Below the pieces are notes generated by a model that was not told where the DNA came from, did no database searches, and saw only the letters and a program-made list of their open reading frames with translations. Shown in pieces: positions 21,852-33,047 of a stretch of 64,000 nucleotides of DNA (the stretch's first letter is position 1; each line of letters opens with the position of its first letter). The stretch spans positions 25,361,001 through 25,425,000 of the forward strand of contig JBAIAC010000004.1 in assembly GCA_037349315.1 (NCBI GenBank), read 5' to 3'. Both the position numbers and the translations under genes were made by a program. Source of the stretch: Chelydra serpentina (lineage: Eukaryota > Chordata > Testudines > Chelydridae).

Positions 21852-21898
21852 GACCTCCTGAGCCCTCTTCCAACCCTAATCTTCTATGATTCTATGAT
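21852..21898 (+). repeat. CR1 copy A, 3' end
   Basis: 'gacctcctgagccctcttccaaccctaatcttctatgattctatga' continues the CR1 tail broken off at 19979; GACCT is repeated. Confidence 0.88.
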
Positions 21899-21914
21899 AC
21901 CTAAGGGTTCAACC

Positions 21915-22015
21915 AAGATTGGCGCTCCATTAAGCTAGGCACTGTATAGGCACAGTAGTAGAGAGTCCCTGCCCCAAAAAGAGTTTACAGTGTAAATATT
22001 CTATTCTATATAGGC
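21915..22015 (-). repeat. SINE-like module fragment (antisense)
   Basis: 'gctccattaagctaggcactgtataggcac…gagtccctgccccaaaaagagtttacag' matches the module at 14436 and 51000. Confidence 0.55.
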
Positions 22016-22029
22016 TGTTATCATCCCCT

Positions 22030-22600
22030 CATCACGGTGGCATCTGAGGGCAGTCCAGTAGTGCATTAAGTGACGAGACTAATGTCTGTCACATGTGGTT
22101 CATTATTTCTCTCATCCACTCCCCAGCAGAGAACTGTGTGTACAGTGGAATGTTCTGTTTTGGTAGGGTTTTCCTTTAAAAAAAAGAAATGTACACACTT
22201 CCCTGTGTTAATATTAGAGAAAGCCGCTCAAAGAAATGTGCCTTGCACTTAAGCTGGATGTTGGTGAACTTTGTGATGGTCCTTAGTTCCTGGGGGAGTT
22301 CATTCTCCAGTCTCAAAGCAGCCCCCTGGAGAGCTCTGTCTCACCTACAGCTGTGCTTTTTCCTTAAGTTAGGGAGATCAGTTTTTGCCAGAGGAGTTAA
22401 GTTGTTGACCACAGTCTTCATCCCAGAGGCTCTTCTGGGCCAAGGCCATTGAGTGCATTGAAAATCACGCCAAGACACACAAAGGGTACAGGAAAGGAAT
22501 ATCACATGACTATTCAATACTCTTTCCTTCTTAATCCTTCTGCTCTCACCAGTTTGAATTGGGAATACAAGGGGCAATCTGAACTGTGCATGATGAACTG
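22030..22600. other. No recognised gene
   Basis: The stretch 22240-22470 has the feel of an old repeat, but I cannot name it. Confidence 0.25.
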
Positions 22601-22613
22601 CCATAGGATGAAA

Positions 22614-22711
22614 GTCCATGCATCCGATGAAGTGGGTACTAACCCACGAAAGCTTATGCTGAAATAAATTTGTTAGTCTCTAAGGTGCTACAAGTTTTTC
22701 TTTCTTATTTT
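22614..22711 (+). mobile_element. Penelope-like element, 98-bp 5'-truncated 3' end
   Basis: Contains ATCCGATGAAGTGGGTACTAACCCACGAAAGCTTATGCT, here split: hairpin GTGGGT/ACCCAC, then GAAAGCTTATGCT, AATAAATTTGTTAGTCTC and a T-rich end. Flanked by the 12-bp duplication CATAGGATGAAA at 22602-22613 and 22712-22723. Confidence 0.8.
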
Positions 22712-22723
22712 CATAGGATGAAA

Positions 22724-23510
22724 TGTTGACTACATATTTTTATATTATTGAAGCAAGTGCTAAAATGTAACAGGGTTATCCTATTTTGTTTCTGTCAACA
22801 TCCTGCTCAAAAGGAAGTATTTCACTCATTATTTGTGGATTGCTGCTTTACAATTACATCTTAATTTACTTTTGATAACCAAGCTGAGCATTTAATATTA
22901 CAGTATCATTAACACATTTATTCTTCATCTAAATCATACAATTACAGCAATTAAATTGGCTGCCTTCTAAGCACTTGGTTCATTGATCTTTAATTAGACT
23001 TCTATGAACTGAGTTACATGGAAAAAGTGCTAAGTTTACAGTTGTAGGTAGTGCACTTAGTGCCACAGAATATGGGAAAGCTTTAGGTAAATGTGATATA
23101 TATAACTGAAGGCCAACTTAAAATATTTTGGGTTACCTAGTGATTCAGAAAGGCTGTGTACCACAAACACTGTAGGCAAATTTCATAGATCTTTTAATCC
23201 CCAGTGGAGGCTACATTATAAAATGCTACACAATATCATACATCTGGGAAATTTGGCCCACAGAGGAGGGGGCTAGGAGGCACCAGGACAGTAACTCCCA
23301 TCAGGCACCACTATTGGTGGCATTTCCAAATTTTGGAAAAAAAACAATGGGTTTTCAGTGGAATGTTTTTGCCGGGGTTTTTGGGGGGTAAGAGGGGCAG
23401 GAGAAGGGGCTGTCAATTTTTCAGTGTTTGACAAAAATTGTCTGGGTTTTTTTGTTTGTTTGTTTTACCACAAACTCAATTTCTGTAGGAAAAAAAAAAA
23501 TCCAAAAAGT
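22724..23510. other. No recognised gene; AT-rich
   Basis: Only short open frames and homopolymer runs (for example the A-run near 23490). Confidence 0.3.
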
Positions 23511-23515
23511 TATAG

Positions 23516-23770
23516 TAGGAAGCATGGCTTAGTGGCTAAGGCTATGGACTGTGTGAAGCTCAAGAGACCTGTGTTCAATTATCTCCCGATAATTTAGTAT
23601 ATGATCATTTAGTATATGATCTTTAGCTTAATCTACCCTGTGCCTCACTTTCCCCATCCATAAAATGGGGATAACAAATTTCTCTACCTCACAGGGATAT
23701 GGGAGGATAAAATACATTAACAATTGTGAGGGACTCAGGTACTATGGTAATGAGGGCCATCTAAGTGCAC
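23516..23770 (+). repeat. MIR SINE
   Basis: Head 'catggcttagtggctaaggctatgg' (A-box region), 'gacctgtgttcaatt' (B-box region), then 'gtgcctcactttccccatccataaaatggggataac' and 'tacctcacagggatatgggaggataaaat', the classic MIR/CORE order. Confidence 0.85.
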
Positions 23771-24546
23771 AGTGGGATGCTGCAACAATCAGTATTCCAT
23801 TTCTGGCTGTTCTCATTTAACACAGCCATTAACAATCCGAAAAAGCCAATGATACATTTTAAACAATGAACAGAACCAACAGTAGTTAAACAATTCAGAA
23901 GAAGCTTTGATAAGATTCTTGAATTGCAAACTCAAATTGAAAGTATGAAGTCTTTAGCTGGAGCATTAATTAGAAGTGATGTAATAACATCTAAGGAACT
24001 GGATAGGCAAAATCACCGTATGAAGTCTAGTGCTATACAGATTCTTGAAATTGGGTTAATCTTGCTAGTATTGAACTGTGTGAAAAAAATCTGCCATATT
24101 AAATTCTCCTGTTAATTGAGATTTAGCTATTGAGATCCTTAGAGGCACAGCACAGAACTTTAAACTCAGGGGGAGGGTAGGCTACATGCAGCAGATCTCC
24201 CCAGAATCTCCATATTGCTGCATCCTGGTCCTGTCCCTGCCACATCTTTGCCTCTTCCAGCACTCCCACTAGGCCAGGGCTTGCAAGGGGATCCTCAGGG
24301 AGAAGCCTTATGGCTGTCTTCAGCAGTGCCTGCATCAGAGGAATCTTCCTGCAACAGGATATGGGTTTTTAAGGCCCTTCTAGGTCATTTTAACTGAAGA
24401 AAGAGAGAAAGATCATTGGTGAAGATCTCCCTCTTAATCTTCAAAATTGCACTCCCATATTGCATCTTCACTTAATGTTATTACTATTGGTTTCTATTAG
24501 AACAATCTTTTTTTATAAAGATAGGCCATTATCCTGCAAAAACTTA
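23771..24546. other. No recognised gene
   Basis: Unassigned; no persuasive frame. Confidence 0.3.
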
Positions 24547-25835
24547 TGTAACCCTTCTTCCAGTCAGAGTTGGTAGCAACAAGGGCCGGGTTCAGTATCT
24601 AGGGGTTCCATTCCAATAACACAATGCAAAACCAGCTCGAGCCCCCACCCAGTGACCTGGGACAAATATATATCACCCCCCTGGGTGCCTCTAAGAGGCA
24701 ATACTTCCCTTCTCGCAAGCACAGAGTCTGAGTGTAGCAAAAACCTTTTAATGATAGAGAGAAACAATGTGGCATTTTGTTGGGGAAACACCACACCTAG
24801 GATTCGTAAACCAAACTGTGAGCAAAGACCCACCCCAGCAAATTGGCCATGTCCTTTCCCTTTGGTTCTTGAGTCCAGCAACACCAAAAATCACCCAAAG
24901 TCCCAAAAGTCCAACAACCCCAAAGGCCAGACCCAGAGTTCAAAAGTTCATCTGCAGAGTGTTACAACCCGCCCCCCCAGTCTGGGTAGAAATGGGGAGG
25001 GGAGATGTAAGGGGCACCTTATGTGGCTCAAAGCTGACTGCCCCGTCCCTTCGTGGGGCTTTGCTCGGCTCTGCTCCACTCCGCCAGCCACCCCACGAGT
25101 CACTCCGCTCTGCTCCGCTCCATCAGCCACCCTGCAAGCCGCACCAGCTGTCCCGCCAACTGCTCCGCTCCACCAGCAGCTCCGCTCCGTCAGCTGCCCA
25201 GCAAGCCACTCCGGCTGTCCCGCCAACTGCTCCGCTCCATCAGCAGCTCCCCTCCACTAGCCAGCCTACCAGCTGCTCAGCAATATGTCTTCTGGCTCCC
25301 CCACTACTTAACACAGTGCTTTCAGCTCATAGTAAGGGGAGCCTTGGTACTCATTTGCACCATTAGCCCAGAGTGATTCCAACTCAGCAGTCTGTGATTA
25401 GACACCTAAGGAGCTCAAAATTAGCTCTGATATTCCACAGTGGAGAGAGAAGGCGGTGCAATTGATATTTGGGGCCCTCAGAAGATGCCCATACCCCCAG
25501 ATACAAATATCTATCCCCAACCTCTCTCAATTCACTGGGTTTTGGAACCCATGTCCCTCGCCTAGCGAGTGCTGCTTAGTTGATGGCGAGTCCCTCCATC
25601 ATAACAAAAGGCCACTGTCCTTGATTCACATAATCAGGGTAACAACACTTTATTCTACCTGCCCCAATAACAGAGAAACTGGGGATCCCACACCAGCCAA
25701 AGTGACCATTTGGGCAAGCGGTCCATCATGCTTTGCAGGGTGGGTGTGTCCATGCAAACAAGATTAGCCCCTGACATCCCTTTCCACAACTCACCACAAG
25801 ATGGCAGGGTAGAGCTCATCCTGACTCTGCTTACA
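24547..25835 (-). repeat. Solo LTR, family X, copy 1 (1289 bp)
   Basis: Starts TGTAACCC and ends CTGCTTACA on +, flanked by CTTA at 24543-24546 and 25836-25839. It aligns end to end with the reverse complement of 31781-33043. A GC-rich middle (25060-25270) is a degenerate minisatellite of ccgctc/agctgc units. Frames here, up to 202 codons, are not conserved proteins. The 4-bp target duplication fits class I (gamma-type) endogenous retroviruses. Confidence 0.85.
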
Positions 25836-25839
25836 CTTA

Positions 25840-26396
25840 GTTATCTGCATATTCATTTCAATGGGACTACTCATCTGTATAATCATGCCATGTGCACAAA
25901 CAGGGTCTAAATGATATTCCTATGCTCTTGGAGGTTACGAGAGCTGTAAGTGATAAGTATTTTACGACTCAATTGAACTGTGTAAATTTAAAAAAATGAT
26001 ATTTTATTAAATAATAAAAAGTTGTGAAAAAGTCACTGAAGCTAAAGGAGAGCTTCCTCCTTCCTCTCCATAAACGATACAGTTCCATGAATTTTTGCAC
26101 TTCTATAATGTTGCTGGAAAAATGGAGTCAGAACATGAAAAATATATCTTCTCAATCAAGCCAGATAATTGCCTTCTCAAATGCACTAAAAAACAACTAA
26201 GTAAATTAAGTTAAATAAATAAAATTTTAAATCATCAGGTAGCACCTATCTACAGGTATAGGTGCCTCCCAAAAATATAAATGTAATTAACATTTATTGC
26301 TACATACATTTCCTTCAAATTTTCCAATGGCATAAACATGAACCATAAAAGAAGAAATCCCAATCCCAAGGACTAATCCAATTATTCTTTAAATAT
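25840..26396. other. No recognised gene; AT-rich
   Basis: Nothing seen beyond short A/T runs. Confidence 0.3.
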
Positions 26397-26596
26397 ATGG
26401 AGCTATACCTATCTCATAGAACTGGAAGGGACCTTGAAAGGTCCAGTCCCCTGCCTTCACAGCAAGACCAAGTACTGTCCCTGACAGATCTTTTGCCCCA
26501 GATCCCTAAATGGTCCCCCTCAAGGAGTGAACTCTCAACCCTGGGTTTAGCAGGCCAATGCGCAAACCATTGAGCTCTCTCTCCCCCGCACCCCCA
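26397..26596 (-). repeat. tRNA-derived SINE with CR1-like tail (turtle Cry-type)
   Basis: On the minus strand: head gagagctcaatggtttgcgc, then 'tggcctgctaaacccagggttgagagttcactcc' (A- and B-box arrangement), then 'gacctttcaaggtcccttccagttctatgag', which is a CR1-type 3' end. A tRNA head plus LINE tail is how such SINEs borrow LINE machinery. Family name inferred. Confidence 0.75.
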
Positions 26597-26952
26597 ACCC
26601 CAATCTTGCAAACATTTATGCACATGCTTCACTTTCTGTGTGAAAAATCACAGGGATGATTTGTGTGCATGAACATTTGCCAGATATGGACCTTAATCTC
26701 AATCTCTTCATCTGTATATTTAATTTTTCTAAATACCTGAGAGAAAATATGGTATTTCTGGCATGTCTGGAACAACAAATCTGGGTGTGCTACAAACCTC
26801 ATTCCTGGACCACAAACCTTCATGGAGATTGCTCTGCCAGCAGCTCCCACCATGATTTGTGGAATGCTCTCTAAAGGAAAGTGGTGGGATATCCAACATT
26901 GGGGACATTTAATAATTAGATGGGCTATAGCAGTAGAACATATACTCTAAAC

Positions 26953-27624
26953 CAGAGCTTCTCAAACTGGGAGGCAGGCCCTCCTGAAGGGGTGCGGAAT
27001 GTATTCTGGGGGACTTGAGAAGCTCTAGGGGGAAAAAAAATTACTGTGCATATTTTACCCACAGCGATGAATAACTAGCAACGCTGAGTCCTTCCAACAT
27101 ATCAGGTCCTCAGATGGCGCTGTGCATTTTGACTGATTTGTTAAGCTTGCATAGCATTATACACGACGACAAGGGCATGGATCGCATTCACGTCGCACTC
27201 CGCATCAGTACCCAGCCCGGGGAAGCAAATGATCCAACCAGCGGACCAAATTCAGTGATGAAACCTGGTAATGTGCCACCTGAGGCATGTTGTACATATG
27301 CTAAGAAGCAGCTGCATTATACATTAAAGTCATTGCCATCTGTATGTTAATCTGTTTGCTATAATGTGGTGTGCACATTTCATTGTAAGCATAGACCACA
27401 ATTGCGTTTCACTTTTGCTCTCATTACAATGGATCATTGGCTCATTTGTGCAACAGAAAAAAAACCCCAACTCAAGTGAAAAACAAAGAAGCCGATTCAA
27501 GTGAAACAACACCGCCGCATATATCGGTATATGTACTTGTGTGGCAAGGGGTGGGGGCGCATAAACTACTACAGACACAAAGAAGAGGGTGGGGTCATGA
27601 TCAAATATGTGTGAGAACCCACAG
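26953..27624. mobile_element. hAT-type nonautonomous element, copy 1 (672 bp)
   Basis: Left end CAGAGCTTCTCAAACTGGG and right end GTGTGAGAACCCACAG are imperfect inverted repeats. Flanks ctctaaac (26945-26952) and ctctaagc (27625-27632) match at seven of eight bases. Shares most of its length with 49542-50042. Confidence 0.75.
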
Positions 27625-27659
27625 CTCTAAGCAGTAATCCTGCAGTGGAAGAGGAATGG

Positions 27660-27765
27660 ACTAGGGTCCAGATTTCAAAAGGAGTTGGGCACTGATGTGT
27701 TTTGAAAAACTCAGTAGGTGCCTATCTGCATCTGGAAACGCCTAAATACCTTTACAAGTCTGGCT
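27660..27765. repeat. Old amniote palindromic repeat fragment
   Basis: 'gatttcaaaaggagttgggcac…gtaggtgcctatctgcatctgg…cgcctaaatacctttac' resembles the family of the inverted repeat at 28714. Confidence 0.4.
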
Positions 27766-28364
27766 CTACATGACTGTTTGCCCATGTTTAATTTCTTGCA
27801 TTCCACAACTCCCAGTTTGCTTCTATAATCACTTAACATCACTTCCTCTCTCTGATGAGAGGAGACAAACTCTATGGCTTATCTGTGAAAAGTCGCTCTA
27901 TATGTTCATTTTATTCAGCAGATACTCGCACACAGAAATCATCGTCTTGTGATTATGAACTCCCCTCTGCCCTCTCATCCTCCTTCTGTTGAGCTCAGCC
28001 CAGTCAGCCGTGACATACAACATGACCACAATGGAAGAGCTGAACTGGATATGGCAGGCCGAAGGGCACTTATCGAAAGGCATCCCATGCTACTCACAGA
28101 AGTAGACCATAAGCATAGCAGAGTGTGCCAGATACGGAAGCTTAATGTGTGAACAACAATAACCTCAAATTCCAAGACAGACAAGTAAGCAGTCTTAATA
28201 AACAGACGCTTCAAGTACGAGCCTTGTTATACATTTACAAAATAAATTTAAAGCCTACTTCAATAGCACTAGGCTGCTCGCTGCTCAGTACAAAGTGTTC
28301 AGATTTCCCCCCTTGTACAGATCACCAGGTTTTTCCAGCCATTGCATGCACTGTTTGAAGACAG

Positions 28365-28630
28365 AGGGAGTGTGCAGAAGCAGAGGCACTGTGGTCTACA
28401 GGAGAGGGCATTAGACAGGAATTCAGGACACCTGGATTCTATTTCCATCTCTGCCACTGACCTGCTGTGTGACCTTGGGCAAGTCACTCCCCCTCTTGGC
28501 CTCTGTTTCCCCTTCCACCATTTGCTTTGTCCACTTAGACTGGGTTACTGTGTGTTTGCACAATGCCTAGCACAATGGGGCCCTGGTCTCCACAGGGACT
28601 TTTAGGCATTACTGTTATTCAAATAACAAA
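28365..28630 (+). repeat. MIR-like SINE
   Basis: 'tgtggtctacaggagagggcattag', 'cctggattctatttccatctctgccactgacctgctgtgtgaccttgggcaagtcac' and 'gcacaatgcctagcacaatggggccc' in order. Confidence 0.88.
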
Positions 28631-28713
28631 TAAGAAAATTTGAAGCAGACATCAGAATTCCTCTATTGAATATGGAAACCAGTTACACTCTTCTCGGTTC
28701 TCATGATTAGGAA

Positions 28714-28804
28714 TAAAATGTTCAAAAGCATGTAAGTGACTTGGGAACCTAAATCCAAAAGGTTTTAGGCTCCTAGGTCACTTAAGTGCTTTTGAACATT
28801 TCAT
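28714..28804. repeat. Inverted repeat / palindromic MITE
   Basis: Arms aaatgttcaaaagcatgtaagtgacttgggaacctaaa and tttaggctcctaggtcacttaagtgcttttgaacattt are reverse complements with a few mismatches, separated by about 12 bases. Confidence 0.8.
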
Positions 28805-29444
28805 CTAAAGTCTATTACCATTAGGATCATATATGATATGGTTTTTAGTGCGAAATTTTCAAACATACTACAAAAATTACACCCACACATTAGTCACATG
28901 CACCCAGCAAATAGGTATTTGTCCACCTAAGTACCCAATTTACTTGTTCATACCTTGTAAGTGTCGTTTTACAAGCACATATGAAAATGTGACCTTTCAT
29001 TTAGCTGTACTTTGAGAGAAGGACATTAAGCAGTTTTTAAAGTTAGGATAAGTGCAAAACACGATGGGCTTGGACTGTATGCAGAAGTTATATTTCAGTG
29101 TCGAATGAAAATTGACATTAAGCATAATGATTGTGGGACCAGAGAGAAATAATTCATCTACTGTGTAATCTGAAGCCAATACTACAGTAAATGGGATACT
29201 ACATATACTACAAAATAAAAAAGGATATGCGCAAAACAGTTGGTCATGTGACTTTTAGCCACCCTGCCAAAGAGATCTGTCCAGCATTGTCATTTTACTA
29301 CAGCATGAGGCTAAAGTGGTTGCCTAGTAGGTTACAAACTCTAGCAGTTATTAAAACCTTAAGCCATATATTCTATTTCTGCCTCTTACTTACAAGTACC
29401 ACATGTTGTGCGGTTCAGAAGTGGTAAAAGTCAGTGTAATTGAC

Positions 29445-29700
29445 TGAAGAACATAGGAATTGACATACTGGCTCAGACAAGTTATTTGTCCAGGATTCCT
29501 GTCACCCACAGTGGCTATTACCAGATTTTTTTTAGACCAGGTGTAAGACCCCCCCCACCCCCAACCCCATCATGGACAATTATGGAACAATCTGCCCATA
29601 AGAAAAGCTTCTTCCTAGCCTCAGGCAGTCAGTGGATGGCTAGTGCCCTGAAGCATAAAGAAACATACAAGAGGTATCTATCGCAGCAGCCACTTGAACC
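29445..29700 (+). repeat. Old dispersed repeat ('aacatagga…actggctcagac' type)
   Basis: 'gaacataggaattgacatactggctcagacaagttatttgtccaggattcctgtcacccacagtggc' is a decayed copy of a common amniote repeat; clade unknown. Not coding. Confidence 0.45.
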
Positions 29701-30695
29701 AGAGGAGTCAAAGTAAAGAGACTAAATAAATAAGAATTCTGTTTAAATATTTCCTCTGACTATTATCCTGCAGAGCTGTTTTCAAAGTGGAGTGGTTGTA
29801 CCTCTTCTCTGCAATTTTGAAAATTGTTAGCCACTGCATGTCTTCAAAATACAAAAAAGGGTCCTGGGAATTAGATATGGGGTATGAAGCTCACACTTTC
29901 ATCTGCTCATGCAGCTTTTCACTGAGCATGGAACCTGCAGCACTGAAACTTAACTGTGAGTTTATATTTGTTCAGCAATGATTTCTGCCTGCCTTTACTC
30001 ATACTTTGTTAAGTTTTCGTAACTATGGGTCTGATTTCTTATAGACTCCAATGGGACATGGATAAGGCTGAATATTTGTAATTTTTTCTGCAGGGGTTAC
30101 GTAGCCATTTCTTGCTTTGGAGTAGTTGGATGGGGGTAGGGTTCCATTTTCTTTGTCACCAGTTCCAGTTCCTTTCGAAAGAGTTTTTTGTGGCTGCAAA
30201 GTTTGGGGGTAATGAGAAAATTATTACACACAGGGCACACGGCCATCTTTACATCCGATCTCCATCATTTGTCTTCCTGTCAAGCTCTTTGATTTGTAGT
30301 AGAAGCTACAATATTCTCACAGGCTGTCCTGGAAATCTGAACTAAGAGTGGGAAAATATCTCCCGGCATTCTGAATCCAACTAGGTTCTCCACCTTTCTG
30401 CAAACACCTGCGTGTGTGAATTTCACTAGCACTTTGCACATTTTCAGCCAGAATAGTCACCAAACTCAAACGGCATAAATCTGGCCATGTGTGTCATTTA
30501 GGTTAGTTACACAAGCCATCCAATCAACTATCAGAAAGGACACCATGTAACTTCGGCCATGAACCAAAAACAGCCCGACTTGCTAACATTAGCATCAAAC
30601 CAGTCACAAGCTGCATGTGAAGAATGAATTTCTTCAGCAAATCAAATATAATTTGAGAGTTTTGCCAGCTGTTCTGCAGACAGCTCAGTGGTGCC
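29701..30695. other. No recognised gene
   Basis: Short frames only; no repeat recognised. Confidence 0.3.
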
Positions 30696-30699
30696 AACT

Positions 30700-30882
30700 C
30701 TTGCTGACTAATATTGTCTCATTGTTTCCTTGCACTGTCTGTCTGTATCCATTTGTTGTCTCTTGTCATATACTTATATTGTAAGCTGTCTTTTAATTCT
30801 GTGTTTGTACAGCACCTAGCACAACTGAGGCTCATTTGCCATTGGAGAGCAAAATGTGTCCATTAAAAAAAAAAAAAAAGAA
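30700..30882 (+). repeat. SINE-like module, sense, with A-tail
   Basis: 'ttgtctcttgtcatatacttatattgtaagctgtc', 'tgtgtttgtacagcacctagcacaactgaggctc' then an A-run at 30867-30880: sense orientation of the module found antisense at 14436. Confidence 0.65.
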
Positions 30883-31780
30883 CCCATAGGGAGAGAGAAG
30901 CTTTAGTACATCACAGCTGTTATTAGCATTTGACATATTGGTTTCCTTTTTTATTTTAATTTGTATATTTTTGGAAGCTATTTAGTTGATGCACTGGAAA
31001 AAAATAGCGTGATACCTTAAATGCTTTAATGAATGACACCTTGTTATCTGCAGCAGCGTACACACTAGGCATCCATTTGATTATGTTTTATTGATTTCAA
31101 TATTGTTTTCTTCCGTCTGAGCAGCAGAAGTTGCAATATTGAAAACCGTCTGTAATAAAGAATCTTTCTGATGCCTCTTTTCACATGCTTGAGCAAACAA
31201 GGGAAATGCACTTGTCTTCCCCCCTCTAGTCTAGAAGAGGGATGCAAGCTGTGTAAATCTGTTCACTTACAGGTTAGATTGCCAGGGCATTGTTCTCATA
31301 GTTATGAGCTTCATTTTTCAGTCTCCCCACAATATTTAACATCAAGTGATAACTCACGAATTCACCATTTAGGTCAGTCACCAGGAAAGCACATGGAGCT
31401 TTTTCCACCTTTCATGCCATCATCTGTGGGTGGTCTTAAAATATCTTTGCAGTTGGGAGGATTAGAGATTTATCAGTAAATGTCGATAAACATCAATGTC
31501 ACTGTAGAAACCGATGAAAAAATATTGCCATCAATAACAAATTTACGGATAGGCAAAGTAAGAAAATTGTTGCTTGAGAACTTAAGAGTCTGATTTAAGG
31601 TTATTTACTTTGTCTATTTTGACATATTGTGATGACAATTAGCATTTTAACAGTTATAAAGCTTTAGCTTTTCAAATGGCAACATCTACTGTCATTAAAA
31701 TAATTATTTTCTGACCTCCTCATAAGTTCCCACAACTGTGAACATTTACAATTGATTAAAAAAAAAATGTCTAAACCCCA
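30883..31780. other. No recognised gene
   Basis: AT-rich; nothing assigned. Confidence 0.3.
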
Positions 31781-33043
31781 TGTAAGCAGAGTCAGGATGA
31801 GCTCTACCCTGACATCTGGTGGTGAGTTGTGGAAAGGGATGTCAGGGGCTAATCTTGTTTGCATGGACACACCCACCCTGCAAAGCATGATGGACCGCTT
31901 GCCCAAATGGTCACCTTGACTGCTGTGGGAGCCCCAGTTTCTCTGTTATTGGGGCAGGAAGAATAAAGTGTTGTTACCCTGATTATGTGAATCAAGGACA
32001 GTGGGCTTTTGTTATGATGACGGGACTCGCCCTTAGCTAAGCAGCACTTGCTAGGCGAGGGACATGGATTCCAAAACCCAGTGAATTGAGAGAGAAGCTG
32101 GGGATAGGTATTTGTATCTGGTGGCATGGGCCTCTTCTGAGGGTCCTAAATATCAATTACACCTTCTTCTCTCTCTCCCTCCACTGTGGAATATCAGAGC
32201 TAATTTTGAGTTCCTTAGGAATCTAATCACAGGCTGCTGAGTTGGAATTACTCTGGACTAAGTGTGCAAATGAGCATGAAGGCTCCCCTAACTACAAGCT
32301 GAAATTGTTATGAGCTGAAATCACTGAGCACTGTGTTAAGTAGTGGGGGAGCCAGAAGATATATTGCTGAGCGGCTGGTGGAGCGGAGCTGCTGACGGAG
32401 CAGCTTGCAGGCCGGCTGACGGAGCAGAGCTGCTGGCGGAGCAGTTGGCGGGACAGCTGGAGCGGCTTGCGGGACGGCTGAGCGGAGTGACTCGTGGGAT
32501 GGCTGGCGGAGCAGATCAGAGCAGAACTGAGCGAAGCCCTACGAAGGGACGGGGCAGTCAGCTTCGAGCCACGTAAGGTGCCCCTTACCTCTCCCCTCTG
32601 CATTTCTACCCAGACTGGAGGGGGTGTAACACTCTGCAGATGAACTTTTGAACTCTGGGTCTGGACTTTTGGGTTGTTGGACTTTTGGGACTTTGGGTGA
32701 TTTTTGGGGTTGCTGGACTCAAGAACCAAAGGGAAAGGACATGGCCAATTTGCTGGGGTGGGTCGTTGCTCACAGTTTGGTTTACAAATCCTAGATGTAG
32801 TGTTTCCCCAGCAAAAGGCCGCATTGTTTCTCTCTGTCATTAAAAGATTTTTCTACACTCCGACTCTGTGCTTGCGAGAGGGGAAGTACTGCCTCTTAGA
32901 GGCGCCCGGGGGGGTGATATATATTTGTCCCAGGTCACTGGGTGGGGGCTCGAGCCGGTTTTGCATTGTGTTATTGGAATGGAACCCCTAGATACGGAAC
33001 CCGGCCCTTGCTGCTGCCGACTCTGACTGGCAGAAGGGTTACA
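31781..33043 (+). repeat. Solo LTR, family X, copy 2 (1263 bp)
   Basis: Starts TGTAAGCAGAG and ends AAGGGTTACA, flanked by CCCA at 31777-31780 and 33044-33047. An ATTAAA at 32839-32844 near the 3' end suggests + is sense. It is the inverted counterpart of 24547-25835; its GC-rich core (32380-32520) has the same degenerate gctggcggagcag units. Confidence 0.85.
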
Positions 33044-33047
33044 CCCA

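Noticed and set aside
24652..25376. Overlapping frames of 100-200 codons
   Set aside because: They lie in a solo LTR and consist of low-complexity ACPTALL-type repeats from the GC-rich minisatellite; the inverted copy at 32292-32840 has the same frame only by homology.
26397..26596. Possible tRNA gene
   Set aside because: Has A/B-box-like blocks but no cloverleaf 3' half; a CR1-like tail follows, so it is a SINE.
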